This document shows positions 1 to 11,220 of a stretch of DNA of 64,000 nt, piece by piece; the first letter of the stretch is position 1; each line of letters begins with the position of its first letter. The DNA comes from Symbiodinium kawagutii (taxonomy: Eukaryota; Sar; Dinophyceae; Suessiales; Symbiodiniaceae): the NCBI GenBank assembly GCA_009767595.1, contig VSDK01004519.1, positions 9,397 through 73,396 of the forward strand. Direction: 5' to 3'. A program made the position numbers and the translations under genes. The notes under the pieces are model-generated. The model made no database searches. It saw nothing but the letters and a program-made list of their open reading frames with translations, and had not been told where the DNA came from.

Positions 1-4
1 GTCG

Positions 5-52
<48 letters not shown>
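1..52. repeat. (GTT)n microsatellite
   Basis: About 17 uninterrupted GTT units at the window edge. The leucine-rich open frame over it is a by-product of the repeat. Confidence 0.95.
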
Positions 53-53
<1 letters not shown>

Positions 54-483
54 CATCACAAAGTCATTCTGTTTCCAGACCCAAGAAACAGTTTGATTTG
101 TTTCGTGACCCAGGACATGCATTGCCTTGTCAAAAACCGCAACACAAGATCATTCTCCAGACAAGTTGCGCGCTCGTGATGTTTTGACCGCCATTCTATA
201 GGCTCAAATGTTTTTTTTCTATATGCACTTATAAGTTTTGGAAACTTCCGCCTCCGCCTCGTGCGGGAACTACTTGTAAACACATACATAGGTATGAATG
301 GTACCATTGTATCTATATTTACACATGAACCTATAATACATAAGTACATTTTTTGATATACACACATACGTGATACGTGGGTATTTAAACAGTATATATG
401 TATGAATATTGATACACACACGCATCATTTGTGGGTGGTACACCATGTTTGAATCCCCACGCCAATGGGGACGCCTCCGTCAG

Positions 484-556
484 GGGATGCCCTGCGCTAC
501 GGCTGGTGGCTTGGTTGTGACGGAAGCCACGGCATGTCACCCACCTGCTATGACAG
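484..556 (+). CDS. Possible exon, Old Yellow Enzyme-like fragment
   Basis: A 73-nt stretch lies between a CTCCGTCAG acceptor and an ACAG|GTATAA donor. One frame reads GMPCATAGGLVVTEATACHP, whose GGLVVTEAT core resembles the R-x-T-x-GGL-(I/V)-(I/T/S)-EAT segment of NADH:flavin oxidoreductases (OYE family). A second frame is also open, the match is short, and no other OYE segment was found nearby, so this is tentative. Confidence 0.25.
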
Positions 557-1265
557 GTATAATTATTCATAGCCGTGCTAACCCCAACCATCCCCAAGAT
601 CATGAGACATATTTCGGGGAACCAGCGATTTTGGGGGTATAGCATGCATGGACAAACGCATTTACTTGAGTGGCGTATGTACATGCACAAACATGCGTTG
701 TCTATACTCGCATCACGTGGCACGCTCCGTTTTTTTGTTTCAGCACTCTGTTTTTGTGGGGCATGTCTGATCATGCCTGTGTCACAAAGTGCAGATGTGG
801 TCTACACCCAATTACAATTCGGGTAGCTTTCCAAGTTTGGACAGTCAGGGATAGTATGACAATCATTTGAAATCAAATTGCGGCAGCACAAGCGATCAAT
901 CTGACATTTTTTGGTGGGCAGCCATGTAAACGCACCCGGTTTGTGGTGGTTCAGCTACCACGTAGCACCGAGAGGGTGACATCATGCAGTCAAATTCTTG
1001 GGTTCCCGCAGTTGCCCTATTTTTTGACCATGTGACCACATATGAAATGAACACACACGATGGGAATGATCAAAACAGTAGCGGAAGTTGGTCAAGAAAA
1101 TTATTTGATCGCTTTTTTGGTGCTCAGAACTGCTTTTTGTCTAGGACACACCTACATTTGGCATATCCGCATCACGAATTGCTCATCAACTGACTTGCTC
1201 GTATTTTTGGCCGACCAACTTGCTTAGTACGTTGCCCACCCTTGTGAAACTCAGACACCCTGCAG
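557..1265. other. No gene recognised
   Basis: AT-balanced unique sequence with short open frames in several phases. No splice-bounded coding stretch, RNA gene or repeat family member could be supported here. Confidence 0.5.
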
Positions 1266-1332
1266 GTATGCCTTTGGTCTGTTCTTGGCCATGATCATGT
1301 TCTACCACAACTCAGTGGCTCGGCCCATCTCG
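1266..1332 (+). CDS. Possible exon encoding a membrane helix
   Basis: A 67-nt segment between CCTGCAG and TCG|GTAGAT reads YAFGLFLAMIMFYHNSVARP, a clear hydrophobic helix with a polar C-terminal end. It lies about 1.4 kb upstream of the rhodopsin exons on the same strand and could be an earlier helix of that gene. I could not align it to a specific opsin helix, so the link is inference. Confidence 0.4.
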
Positions 1333-2739
1333 GTAGATCGTAGCTCTGTCAGGTTTCAGATGTGTGGTTATGCACACAAAATCGTAGGTGCATGACCGAT
1401 CATGACCGGGTATCAACAAGCAGTAAGCAGTGCAATTTCCAAGTCCATGGCTTCAATTTTTGGCACCTGGAATGATTGGAAGCCGCCTGCATTTGCTTTT
1501 CTGCATCTGATTTTGCCAGTTGCAAATCAAAGAAAACTCCGAGAACGAGGAGACCATCTTGCAAGGACGCGCAAGTGCGGTGCTGGGGAGGCATTCAGAG
1601 GGATCAATCTCAGAGAATTCACCTGTACTTGTATCAATCCAAGTTGACTCCTTCAGGGTTGTGGATATGTTGTCTGGATCATCTGTTGGTCTCCTGAATG
1701 TTGATAGGGCGTCATCCAAGCACCCAGCCATTGTTTAGTTTTACGCCTAAGAATGTGAGATGCCCGGACACGTGTTGGTAGGATTGTTAAACGAACGTTG
1801 GACGAATACTGTAGCAAAGCCCCCCCACTATAGATACACATGTCTGCCTATTTGCACACTTCAGCAAGAATGAAGAGATGCAGTAAACGCAACCAGCATT
1901 GGTTGGCCTGCTGTCCAGCTCTTTCAGCTCTATGGATCGCTGACACCATTATCTTCTGGCCATCTATACTTTTTTTTGTACAGGATGTATGTATCTGACA
2001 TATGTGAATACACTTGCATATACCTACAATTACATGTCATCATGCGTAGGCATGTGAATATGTAGATGCGCATGTACACATATACAGATAGCACGTGTGC
2101 TTGGACACACATATCCATGCATGCGTGATCCTACACTGATTGATAGAAAGTGTGTCCAAGAATCAGGTGTTTTCAACCACCTGTTACCAACAGGTGCCAG
2201 CATTAGATTCAAAACAACGAGGCTCCACGCCGCACAACAGCAATGCGAAACAAAATTATAGGCGCCGTCCACCAGAAAAACAGCAGTACATGTAGTGCGG
2301 TTCTGTTCCCCAACCTTCCGTGCATTCCTGACATTTAGCCACAGCAGTGCACTTGTGATTGTGAGCCCGCGTGCTTGCTGACTGCAGCCGCACCTGCAGC
2401 AATACACAGGATGGAATTGCGAACACTGTCCTTGTGGATCTGGTTCGCCAGGTAAGCACATCATGTGCTTGAAAAGAGTGGATGCAATCGCTTCAATACC
2501 GCACTCTACATGTGGTAGGTCATAGCCCACGAAACGTGAATGATTTGGCAGCGTCCAGCCGCCACAAATGCTTGGCTTCCGGGCGCCGGGATGCAGTCGG
2601 AAACGCTGAAGGCATCGACTTTGTGCCGAGTTAACAAATTAGATTTTGCCGAGGCCTCACCACTTGTATAGGTATTGAGAGGATATTTGAGCCGGAAGGT
2701 TTGGCCTGTCCCGAAGCTTTTGTGGTCGGTATGCCATAG
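1333..2739. other. Spacer or intron, no firm gene
   Basis: Contains an open + frame at 1520-1738 with protein-like composition and a CAG|GTAAGC donor-like site ending at 2452. No flanking exon structure was convincing. It may be intronic sequence of the rhodopsin-type gene downstream. Confidence 0.4.
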
Positions 2740-3111
2740 GTCCACTATTTCGGATTGGGAAGGGTCATTGAGGTGCCCATCCCCATCATGAACATGCTCC
2801 ACCCCTATGCCGTTCTCGCAGGAGACTCTGACTTCCGCAAGCTGTCCATCCTGTTGATCATCACCTGGTTCCCCTTCCCAATCTGGTTCAGTTTGAGTCA
2901 GGGCCCCAGATGGCACCTGAGTCGCCGATTGGACCCTGGGGACCTTTCAAGTCATTCACCAGGGGCACAAGGCCTACCATCCATAGGGTGCTGATTGCGA
3001 CGAGCTTTCGCCAAGGCGTTGAGGGCTTTGGAGTCGTCACTGACTACTTGGTCATTGAGATGGGCTGGGTGATTCTGAACATCGTCTCCAAGTTCCTGGG
3101 AGATTTGCAGC
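2740..3111 (+). CDS. Microbial (type I) rhodopsin, two exons, partial
   Basis: Seven-helix retinal protein (light-driven pump or sensor) in a membrane; only helices F and G are visible. Exon 1 (2740-2896) reads RVIEVPIPIMNMLHPYAVLA, then a helix with ILLIITWFPFPIWFSL, which has the Trp and Pro pattern of helix F. A 119-nt intron (GTCAGG at 2897 to CCAAG at 3015) joins in phase to exon 2 (3016 to about 3111), reading SVEGFGVVTDYLVIEMGW then VILNIVSKF. The Lys of the SK pair fits the Schiff-base lysine of helix G; Anabaena sensory rhodopsin also has SK here. The intron join restores S-V-E-G-F-G, close to the usual S-P-E-G-F-G loop. Upstream helices A-E should lie in earlier exons; 1266-1332 is one candidate. 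Pump or sensor type cannot be told because helix C is not seen. The long minus-strand frame over 2506-2916 is a shadow. Confidence 0.7.
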
Positions 3112-3890
3112 AGTTGTGTTCCCCTTTTTCGCACATTTTTGGAGATGTGTGCTCTCAAAAAACAGTCTCAAACTACCACTTTCCAACTTCATCTCAAGAC
3201 CACATAGCCATCAACTCACACTTTGTGATTATCTCTTGTGCTTTATCTGAGATAACAGTAAATTTGCTTCCTCATTCCCAAGCTTGCGCTTGCACTCGTC
3301 TTATCTTATCATACTTTCAAACCCTCTTTCACATTTTGTACCTGTTTTGCCTTCTAGCTCTATCAGTTAAGTCATTTGTTCGTTTCTCTTCCTCACTGAT
3401 GCGCTCTGATTTCCTCTTCCTTCTCTCCTTCACTAATGTTTTCTCCCTTTATTTCCTGTTCTCTTGCTTTTGCAGACACTTTCTTTTGTCTCTTAGGGTG
3501 GAGGGTGGTGGCAAACAAGGCTATCAGAATGCCTTCGTTACAGCACTTTGAACCTATCAAGCGCGTGAAGCTTTTAGTGAAGTGCAATTTTTGCGTTGTG
3601 GGAAACCTGTAAACCCAACTTGGACAAGAAGCATTTGCACGCTCATTGCAACCTTCGGTGGGATTTGGTGCGGGCGTCGCTAACAACATTGTGGCGCACT
3701 GCTGCAGGCCTTTTCCAACGTGTGGAAGGGCTTGTTGCAGCTCATTTCTTGCTCGGCCTTGCCCTGTAGATGCAATTTTTTCCCACAATTGATCATTACT
3801 AATGTTGATTACTAATAATTATGAATTAATTCATGGAACAGTATGACGTTTACATAATCGACTTGTCTACTAATTCCCAACAGCGGAGAA
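3112..3890. other. Pyrimidine-rich spacer or intron
   Basis: T/C-rich on the + strand from about 3280 to 3480. Frames are open on both strands around 3600-3780 without a decisive splice context. No gene is claimed. Confidence 0.4.
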
Positions 3891-4695
3891 GTTGGGTTTC
3901 CCTAAAGTTCCAGAGGGAGGTTGCAAGCAAGGTTCCCAAGTGAGGGAACGGGTTCCCGGAACCCTGGCTCGCTTCCCAAGGTTCCAGAGCAAAGTTCCAA
4001 GCAAGGTTCCCAAGTGTGGAGCGGGTTTCGGGAACCTTGGAACCCTGGGTCCCAAAGTTCCGGAGCAAGGTTCCAAGCAAGGTTCCTGCATGAGGAACGA
4101 GTTCCGGGAACCTTGGAACCTCGGTAAGGTTCTTCAGCATGGTTCGCCACAAAACTTCGCACATCAGGTTCGTAATTAAGGCTTCCAAGCAAGGATCTTA
4201 AGAAAGGTCTCCATGCAAGTTCCAAAGGTTCCCAACAAAGGTTCTCAAGTGAAGTTTGCAAGACAGATTCCCAAGTAAGGTTCCTAAGCATGGTTTGCTT
4301 TTGAAATAAAGTTTCCAAAGCAGGTTCCCAAGACCTTGGTTGCCATAGTTTTGCCATGCTTCGGGTTTAAATGGTTTCTAAATGTTTTGGCGTATTGTTC
4401 CGCTTTCAACGTAAAGCTTATCCAAAAAGGTTTCAACCAACCGGAGCAAAGTTCCAAGCAAAGTTCCAAAGTAAGGAATGGGTTCTGGGAACCCTGGAAC
4501 CTCGGTTCCCAAAGTTCCGGAGCAAAGTTCCCAAGCGAGATTGTCAAGACAGGTTCCCAAGTTCCCAAGCCGGTTTGCAACTAAGGTTCCCAAGTGCGGT
4601 TTTCAAGTCAGGCATACAAGCAAGGATCTTAAGAAAAACTTACCATGCAAGGTTTCGAAGGTTGCCAAGAAAGGATCCCCAGTGAGGTTTGTCAA
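3891..4695. repeat. GGTTCCCAAG-type minisatellite with ~75-bp higher-order unit
   Basis: Degenerate tandem repeats of about 11-13 bp built on AAGGTTCC and CAAG. Longer blocks beginning with (A/G)GGTTCCGGGAACC recur near 3946, 4020 and 4095 (74-75 bp apart) and again near 4477, which shows a higher-order unit. Repeat-derived open frames run on both strands and are not genes. Confidence 0.85.
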
Positions 4696-5347
4696 CATAA
4701 AACAGGACAAATATACAGACATGAAATCAATTTTACAACAGTTTCTGATTTAACAAAAGGTAATTTCAAACCAGGTCGAGCATGTTGTTGCTGCTGTTGG
4801 GTTGCAAAGCTGGGTTAATAATCATTCTAAATGTTGCTTGCATACATCACGTGGGGCATTGGCTTGGACCCCTCTAGCACTTGCGCACCCACTCTGGGGC
4901 CATTGCCGATTGAGTTGGAACCGTGTGGTAGAATAATATAATGTAGTAGGACGCAACTCCTCCTTCCATTGCTGCTGCTGTACATGTGTACCAAATTTGC
5001 ATCTAATTCTGGTGCTTCACTTCATTTGCTATTCACGTCCGTTACCAAGCTGGCACTGATCACTCAGCGGCGGTCAAGGTTCACCTTCATCATTTGGATG
5101 CAGCGGATGAAGACACTTGGCATGCACTTGCGCACACTTGAATTTCACCACTGAAGCTTGCAGCATGAACCGGCGCCATTTCTTAGATACCCCAAATGTG
5201 TTGTGGGCTTCATGGAGGCAATGTTAGTCATCATTTTGAGCCAAACAGCATTTACGAATATCTGCTTTTATGGTGTCTCAAATGCGTGGTTAGTCTCCAC
5301 CGTCAATGTTGACATCTCCCAATCTGGTTGGGGTGGACCCGTGTCAG
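4696..5347. other. Spacer or intron
   Basis: Unique sequence. One + frame is open from about 5158 into the exon candidate at 5348, but the upstream part has no acceptor of its own. No independent gene is seen. Confidence 0.4.
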
Positions 5348-5553
5348 ACATGTTCGTTTTCTGGGATGTCGTGAACCGTATGGGTCACCAGATTGGGATC
5401 GCCAGGATGGTGCACCAGCGCAAGTTGGAAGCTGCTCGTGAGCTTTACGGCCTCTCACCGACAGATGAAGTTCCAGAGGCGACGGGTCCTACGGGTGGGG
5501 CTGGCTACAGCGGGTGGGGGTGGAGCTGGCTACTCCTGGTGGATAATGACTAG
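5348..5553 (+). CDS. Terminal exon candidate, function unknown
   Basis: Starts after CCGTGTCAG and stays open to a TAG at 5551-5553. It encodes a charged helix (NRMGHQIGIARMVHQRKLEA) followed by a Pro/Gly/Trp-rich tail. It lies downstream of the rhodopsin exons on the same strand and could be a cytoplasmic C-terminal tail of that gene, but no sequence match supports this. Confidence 0.45.
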
Positions 5554-7263
5554 CTGATTCAAAGTTTCCAGTGAGAAGCTGCGAGTTGTTAGCTGCTTTC
5601 CAGCTTTGACCTGAGACAGGGTGAGTAACAGGAGGTCAAGTGAGGAGAGTAACAGGAAGAGTCAAGTGATGACTTCGTTATTGCTGCCACATCCGCAAAG
5701 GTAGGACATAACCAGATGAAAACCAATACTAACAGGTGTGAAAGCTGACGGAAGAAATTGTAGACCACGAACTTTGGAAAACCTCCCTGGTGCCCAATCC
5801 TTTTTGAGCCGGACTTGACCTGCTTTTTTAGTTTTCCTGTGCATTGTTTTCCCCTGTTCGGAGACATCGGCTCACCCGAGGTTATGAACAAAACTAGCCA
5901 AGTCAAAGGGGGTCAATGCAGAAAATGACCTTTGGGAGTACCTGGGATGCCCCAAGTATGTATGATTCCCTTGATGCTGAAGATCATCAGTTCAAAACGC
6001 TCTTGGATACCTGGCTTTCCGGTAGTATACGCACGCATTCTACCAGCTACAATTCATGCTACCAGCATCCAACCAAACAGTGAAACTCAGTGTGTGAATT
6101 GTACTACTGGTCCTGCAGTAAATCAACAAGTCTCAGTACAGAAATGGCTGAATACCAACCACATCAAAAATGAGTAGTTGTGAACATCATTATTTGAATT
6201 GTGTGACTTTATATGTATATATATATATATATGTAGAGTATTAGTGATGAAATAATATCGTGAGCATCCTCTCAAATCTTTTGGACTCTACCAGGGTTCA
6301 ACGGGCACCAGTGATGAAATCACAACAGTCATGTGGCGGTCCAGGCAAGTTGTTCTAGCTGTCGCCATGATTCCCATTGGTTGACCAAAGCGATCAGGGT
6401 GGATACCAGCGTGGCTCAGTGTTGGTTCTGGATGTCTTTTCACATGGGTGATACATTCTTAAAGCTGGTGGCTACATGTGGCTGCAAGTTACAAGAACCA
6501 GTTGCGCGATTGTTCTTCTCTGCTCTGGAAGGTAGGTGGTCCAACTCAAACTTGGGGAATGTCATTTACCCATGAACTCTAATTGGATATGTCCTTACCG
6601 GGCACTCAAATGTTTTTTCAGACATCAGACGGTATGTGAGCGTTACGGGAAGTGGACAAATCTGAGTTCAGGACACCACGGACCGTGATGTAGCAACAAT
6701 CACTCCCCAAGTCGTTGCGCTGATTCCCTAGCTAGGAGAATCAAGTTTCCTGACCCAACCAACATCCATCGCAAGTACCAATAAACTTCGGAAAAGCATC
6801 CATGCCAAGACTTTTTTCCCGGTAGTTTCAGCTGGTTCCGTACCTCTCGACAAAGTTTGGTGGCAGATGGTTGTTTCAGCTCGATTCAACATTGCCACTG
6901 CCGTGTCATTCGTAAGATCTTTGCAGTCTGTGATTTCTGTTGGAAGCCCATAGCTGTTCGCTTCATCTTCCGCCTCCCCACCCCGAGATTCCCCCTCCGC
7001 AAAATGGCTTGGTGCAAAAGTGGTTGGTTGATCTCTTCACAAGAGGGGGTTCTTGCCGGATTTGTACAACCACATCCCAGTCTATGCCCTATGTGTATTA
7101 ACCATGCACAGGTATCGCCAACTGGTTCATGACTGTTTATTTTCAACAAGCAGATGGTCATCCAATGTTGAAAGAAAGAGTCCATTGGTTGTAGCATGTT
7201 GCAACTGTATATGGGTTCATCCAACTAGTCCAATGGAGTTTCGCACATTTGTGGTTTCCCCAG
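5554..7263. other. Spacer, no supported gene
   Basis: Unique sequence with a short (TA)n run near 6212-6232. Several 60-110 residue frames occur on both strands, none with convincing splice borders or family motifs. Confidence 0.4.
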
Positions 7264-7330
7264 GACGATCTGAAGGACAGGGCCAAGAAAGCAGGAGGAG
7301 GGGCTCAGCGCACATGGATTCATATTTGTG
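7264..7330 (+). CDS. Possible exon, SR-protein/RRM-like edge
   Basis: After TTTCCCCAG the frame reads DDLKDRAKKAGGGAQRTW. The (Q/D)DLKD-x(4)-AG pattern resembles the first helix of the second RRM of SR splicing factors (WQDLKDHMREAG in SRSF1). Only 12 residues carry the resemblance, and the RNP motifs were not found. Confidence 0.35.
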
Positions 7331-7812
7331 ACCATAGTAGGATGGCATGGTAACAAACAAGGGGTGCCTTCGTGACAAACTCGGGCGCAAAGATGCGCAA
7401 AGCAACGTGTATTCAAGCAATCGTAGTATATAATATACATTGCTGGGTTCCCATCTAGTTGATAGCCCTACAAGTCTTGCTTGTTCGGCTATGAGACCTG
7501 AATCCTTTGGAAATGATCTTGCAGCCGTACCATCTGGAGATCAGAGACATATTGAAGCCGTACCACATGGCTTGCCATTGTGAGATGCTGTATGCCGAAA
7601 AGGCCCCCAAGTGTCACGAGATTTTTTGAATGCGTGTCGAATAAGAATCGCCTGGACGAGCGTCAAACATGTGACATTTGTGACATTTGGGCGACTCATT
7701 CAGATTGACAGTTTTCTTCCAGGGTTCCATCAGAATGCCCTTTGGAATCCATGTGAATGATTGAGAACGATAAATGAGATATACCAGACATATTTTTAAT
7801 GATTCACATATT
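7331..7812. other. Spacer, nothing recognised
   Basis: Unique sequence between an exon candidate and a perfect hairpin. No coding, RNA or repeat feature was supported. Confidence 0.4.
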
Positions 7813-7889
7813 TGTTAATTCCTGTAGATATCAATGATCAGAAATGTTTAATGAACATGTATGATCATTGATATCTACAGGAATTAACA
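7813..7889. mobile_element. Perfect 28-bp inverted repeat, MITE-like hairpin
   Basis: Arms 7813-7840 and 7862-7889 are exact reverse complements around a 21-nt spacer. Imperfect direct repeats of TTTAATGATCACA type lie just outside both arms (about 7795 and 7894), which could be an older target duplication. The perfect arms suggest a young insertion or selection for structure. Confidence 0.75.
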
Positions 7890-7910
7890 CATATTTAATG
7901 ATCACAAATA

Positions 7911-8113
7911 TGTTTCTCAAAATACCGGTACTCCTAAATCATCCTTTAATGATCTTGTTTTATTGATAAACCGAGATTTTTTTGGGTTCCCTATTTTGAG
8001 AAATCACCATATGGTTGTGTCTCAAAATAGGGAACCTAAAGGATGTTTGGTTGAGTACCAAAAAAACTCACATTGGATGATGTAGGGGTCCCTCTATTTT
8101 GAGAAAGCACCAT
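7911..8113. mobile_element. Two adjacent copies of the GGTTTCTCAAAATAGGG MITE
   Basis: Copy 1 (about 7911-8010) and copy 2 (about 8011-8113) abut. Each has a left arm like GTTTCTCAAAATA and a right arm like CCCTATTTTGAGAAA-CACCAT. The right arm of copy 1 and the left arm of copy 2 can also pair. See the near-perfect member at 41949-42049. Confidence 0.7.
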
Positions 8114-8574
8114 ATAAGCAATCCTTTTTCATCATAGGAGTCCCACATGTCGAAACGACTCTGGAGCTGGGTCATCCAGCTTGGAATTTCAGCAACCAGG
8201 GGCCTACCACCATGCGACTTGCTGGTCAAAGAATCATGGTGATTTATTGGTGATTATTTAGATATATAAAAACAGTTTTTAAACATATATATGTTTAAAG
8301 ATATGTTACAAGACAGATTGGTTGGTTACTTTTTCTAAATAATGTATCGCGTTTGCTTTTTTATCTCCTTTGGTTGGTCATGTCGTGGCCTCCAATCATT
8401 TCAAGATGTTTCATGTTTGTGGAATAATTTGTGTGATTGCACTTGGTTTTGTGTATCTGCATTCGAATACGCGCACACTCATATACACGCACATGCACGC
8501 ACATACACATCATATCCAACCATAATAAGTCGCCATTTTCTACCATACCAACCACCAAATTGCGAAGCTCTCAG

Positions 8575-8665
8575 CCACGACTCCCCAGCCTTCGTTACAG
8601 GCAAACAAGGAGCCATCGTCGCCACCGACTACGGCCTGGGGTACGGAGAGGAGGCTGGGAGCTGA
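8575..8665 (+). CDS. Terminal exon candidate, function unknown
   Basis: Begins after GCTCTCAG and reads HDSPAFVTGKQGAIVATDYG, then LGYGEEAGS and TGA. Composition is protein-like. A second frame is also open, so the phase is not certain. No family was recognised. Confidence 0.4.
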
Positions 8666-8699
8666 TGGGAGCAGCTTAGTAAAATGTGGGTTCTGCCTT

Positions 8700-8812
8700 T
8701 GCACAAGAAATGCAGGGATAGGAATCTGAAAGGATTTTGGTAGGAATCTGATAGGAACCCAGATTGTCTTGGGAATCTGATTGGGAATCTGATAAGAACC
8801 CAGAATTCCGGA
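8700..8812. repeat. Degenerate GGGAATCTGAT direct repeats
   Basis: Five loose copies of GG(G/A)AATCTGA(T) spaced by 13-30 nt. An isolated local duplication with no coding role seen. Confidence 0.6.
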
Positions 8813-8990
8813 CAGTGAATTTTCATGAGCATAGGATTGTTTCTGCTATGATCATCTACCAGTGGATGAACAGCGGATCAACCAGCAGACAAAAATAGCA
8901 GTGGATCTTCTAATTGTAAGAATTGTAACTCACAGGTTTCCCATGGCATTTGAGGTCATGGTCGTTCTTGGGTATACCCTCTGGTGATCT

Positions 8991-9072
8991 AACATAGCAA
9001 TGGAAAATCCACCAGTTATAGCCGATTTCCCAGGGTTTCCCTATAAGAATGGTGATTATCCATTGCTATGTT
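8991..9072. mobile_element. 82-bp palindromic MITE-like element
   Basis: Outer arms AACATAGCAATGGA (8991-9004) and its exact complement (9059-9072). The pairing continues imperfectly inward through ATCCACCA/TGGTGAT and TTATAG/CTATAA to a small loop. Confidence 0.7.
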
Positions 9073-9287
9073 GGCATTGACAAGTCATGCTGGGTGGGTG
9101 GCACTGGTATCAGCTGACTGGCCCTCCTGGGAGTTGACCAGCTGGTGATCTGCCACGCTGGGGATGGAACAAAAAGGTGACCCCCGGCTCAAGCCGTTAA
9201 TAAGCCTCTATTCTTGGGGGTATACACCTGTTCGGGGGTCGCCTACAACCGCATGACTGATACTGCTGATGTTTGGTGCTGTTGAAG

Positions 9288-9407
9288 CTGGACCACGTTG
9301 AGGCAGAGAGTGAAGAGAAGATGGTGGAAATCGTCGCTGAGACCATGGTCACGTTGGGCCACTGGGCGTCGCTGCGTTTCTTCGTGTTGGATGTGGTCAC
9401 CGCTTGA
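9288..9407 (+). CDS. Exon candidate encoding an acidic amphipathic helix
   Basis: After GTTGAAG the frame reads LDHVEAESEEKMVEIVAETM, then VTLGHWASLRFFVLDVVTA and TGA at 9405. Codon usage and helix-like composition are unlike the flanks. The exon may end at an earlier donor rather than at the stop. It shares a helical, charged style with the exons at 11221 and 27-57 kb. Confidence 0.5.
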   Translation: MDHVEAESEEKMVEIVAETMVTLGHWASLRFFVLDVVTA

Positions 9408-9838
9408 AAGGAGATGGCGTAACGGGTAATGATCAGCTAGCTGAAATACTATATAAGCAAAATCAACAATCATAATGCTCATGATTGGCATAACGATGGC
9501 CACAATTCCTCAATATTCATTATAGTAAGCATAGTCACGAAAGCTAGAGTCAGCTAGCTGAAGTTGTTCTTGCTTTAGCAAGTGTTTTTTTGGGGACAAG
9601 ACTTCCAAACGCCTCAAACAATTGACAAAATCAACTATAGCCCCCCCCTTGGGCTCAATTCCCTGCAAGAGCCACCGACCCAGACCCAACAAACTCCACC
9701 GCCCCAGACCCAATAAACTTTGCGCTTGTCTCTGTCATGCTACACTTTCTTCCACTTGTTGCTGTTTTCGTCAACAACGAGAAATGTCGGTTGCCGTGCT
9801 AGCTCTTGTCACCTACCCCTGGCCTGAAGTGAATGTGA

Positions 9839-10241
9839 ATCAGCATCATTCGTCATTCATCAGTCATAATTCATCATCCATCAGTCATCGTTCATCATTC
9901 ATCATTCATCAGTCATAATTCATCATTCATCAGTCATCGTTCGTCATTCATCATTCATCAGTCATAATTCATCATCCATCAGTCATCGTTCGTCATTCAT
10001 CATTCATCGGTCATAATTCATCATCCATCAGTCATCGTTCGTCATTAATCGTCCATCAGTCATCGTTCGTCATCCATCAGTCCTCCTTCGTCATTCATCA
10101 TTCATCAGTCATTATTCATCATCCATCAGTCCTCCTTCGTCATTCATCATTCATCAGTCATTATTCATCATCCATCAGTCATCGTTCGTCATTCATCATT
10201 CATCCTTCATCATCCATCATCATCCTCCTCCTCATCATCAT

Positions 10242-10303
<62 letters not shown>

Positions 10304-10593
10304 CCCTCCTCCTCTTCCTCCTCCTCCTCCTCATCATCATCATCATCATCGTCATCATCATCGTCATCATCATCGTCATCGTCATCGTCATCGTCATCCT
10401 CATCGTCATCGTCATCATGATCATCATCATCATCATCATCATCATCGTCATCATCATCATCCTGATCATCATCATCATCATCGTCATCATCATCATCATC
10501 ATCATCATCATCACCAGCACGACCACCACCATCAGCATCACCAGCACGACCACCACCATCAGCATCATCATCGTCATCGTCATCCTCCTCATT

Positions 10594-10624
<31 letters not shown>

Positions 10625-10668
10625 CCATCATTATTATCATCATCATCACCATCATCATCATGATCAGG

Positions 10669-10713
<45 letters not shown>

Positions 10714-10725
10714 GTCATCATTTGT
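9839..10725. repeat. CATTCATCAGT minisatellite passing into (ATC)n
   Basis: 9839-10200 carries tandem units of roughly 40 bp built on CATCCATCAGTCATCGTTCG, and 10200-10725 is nearly pure (ATC/GTC)n with CTC and CACCAG interruptions. The poly-Met and poly-Ile frames across it are artefacts. Confidence 0.95.
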
Positions 10726-11220
10726 CCATCAAATATGACCAGGCATTGGTTAACTGCAGAGATCGCAGCGCCGAAGCTTTGTGCATGAAGACTTCACTCA
10801 CAATCATCTAGACAAAACAGTATAGATACCAGTATAGTCACCAACATGGGACCCGATGCGATAGAGATGCGCGCAATGTCTGCCTTCAGATATAGCTGCC
10901 ACGCAGGCTATGAGATACAGCTGCTACCCTGGCACTGATTCTCCATTCTGCGCAGTGCAGCATCCCACCATTTGTCAGCCCTGCGAATTGGAATCGTATC
11001 AATAAGTTGTGAATGACAAAGATCATATGGCAGTGGGTCAAAACCCTGTACCCCTGGTTCCCCCATCATTAACCATTGCTTTCCTTATTTTTGCTGGTTG
11101 TAATCTCTCATTATTGGCTGGTTAAGTGCTTGATCCATAGCCAGATTAAGTTGCGACAATCGTTGTGCTCTTCATAGCTGTTGGATCGCGATGGACGCCG
11201 CCTGGCTGGGCCACGCTGAG

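Noticed and set aside
2506-2916. 136-residue minus-strand frame
   Set aside because: Antisense to the rhodopsin helix F exon, whose motifs and splice join are far more specific.
10200-10788. Poly-Met and poly-Ile/Thr frames
   Set aside because: Products of the (ATC)n microsatellite.
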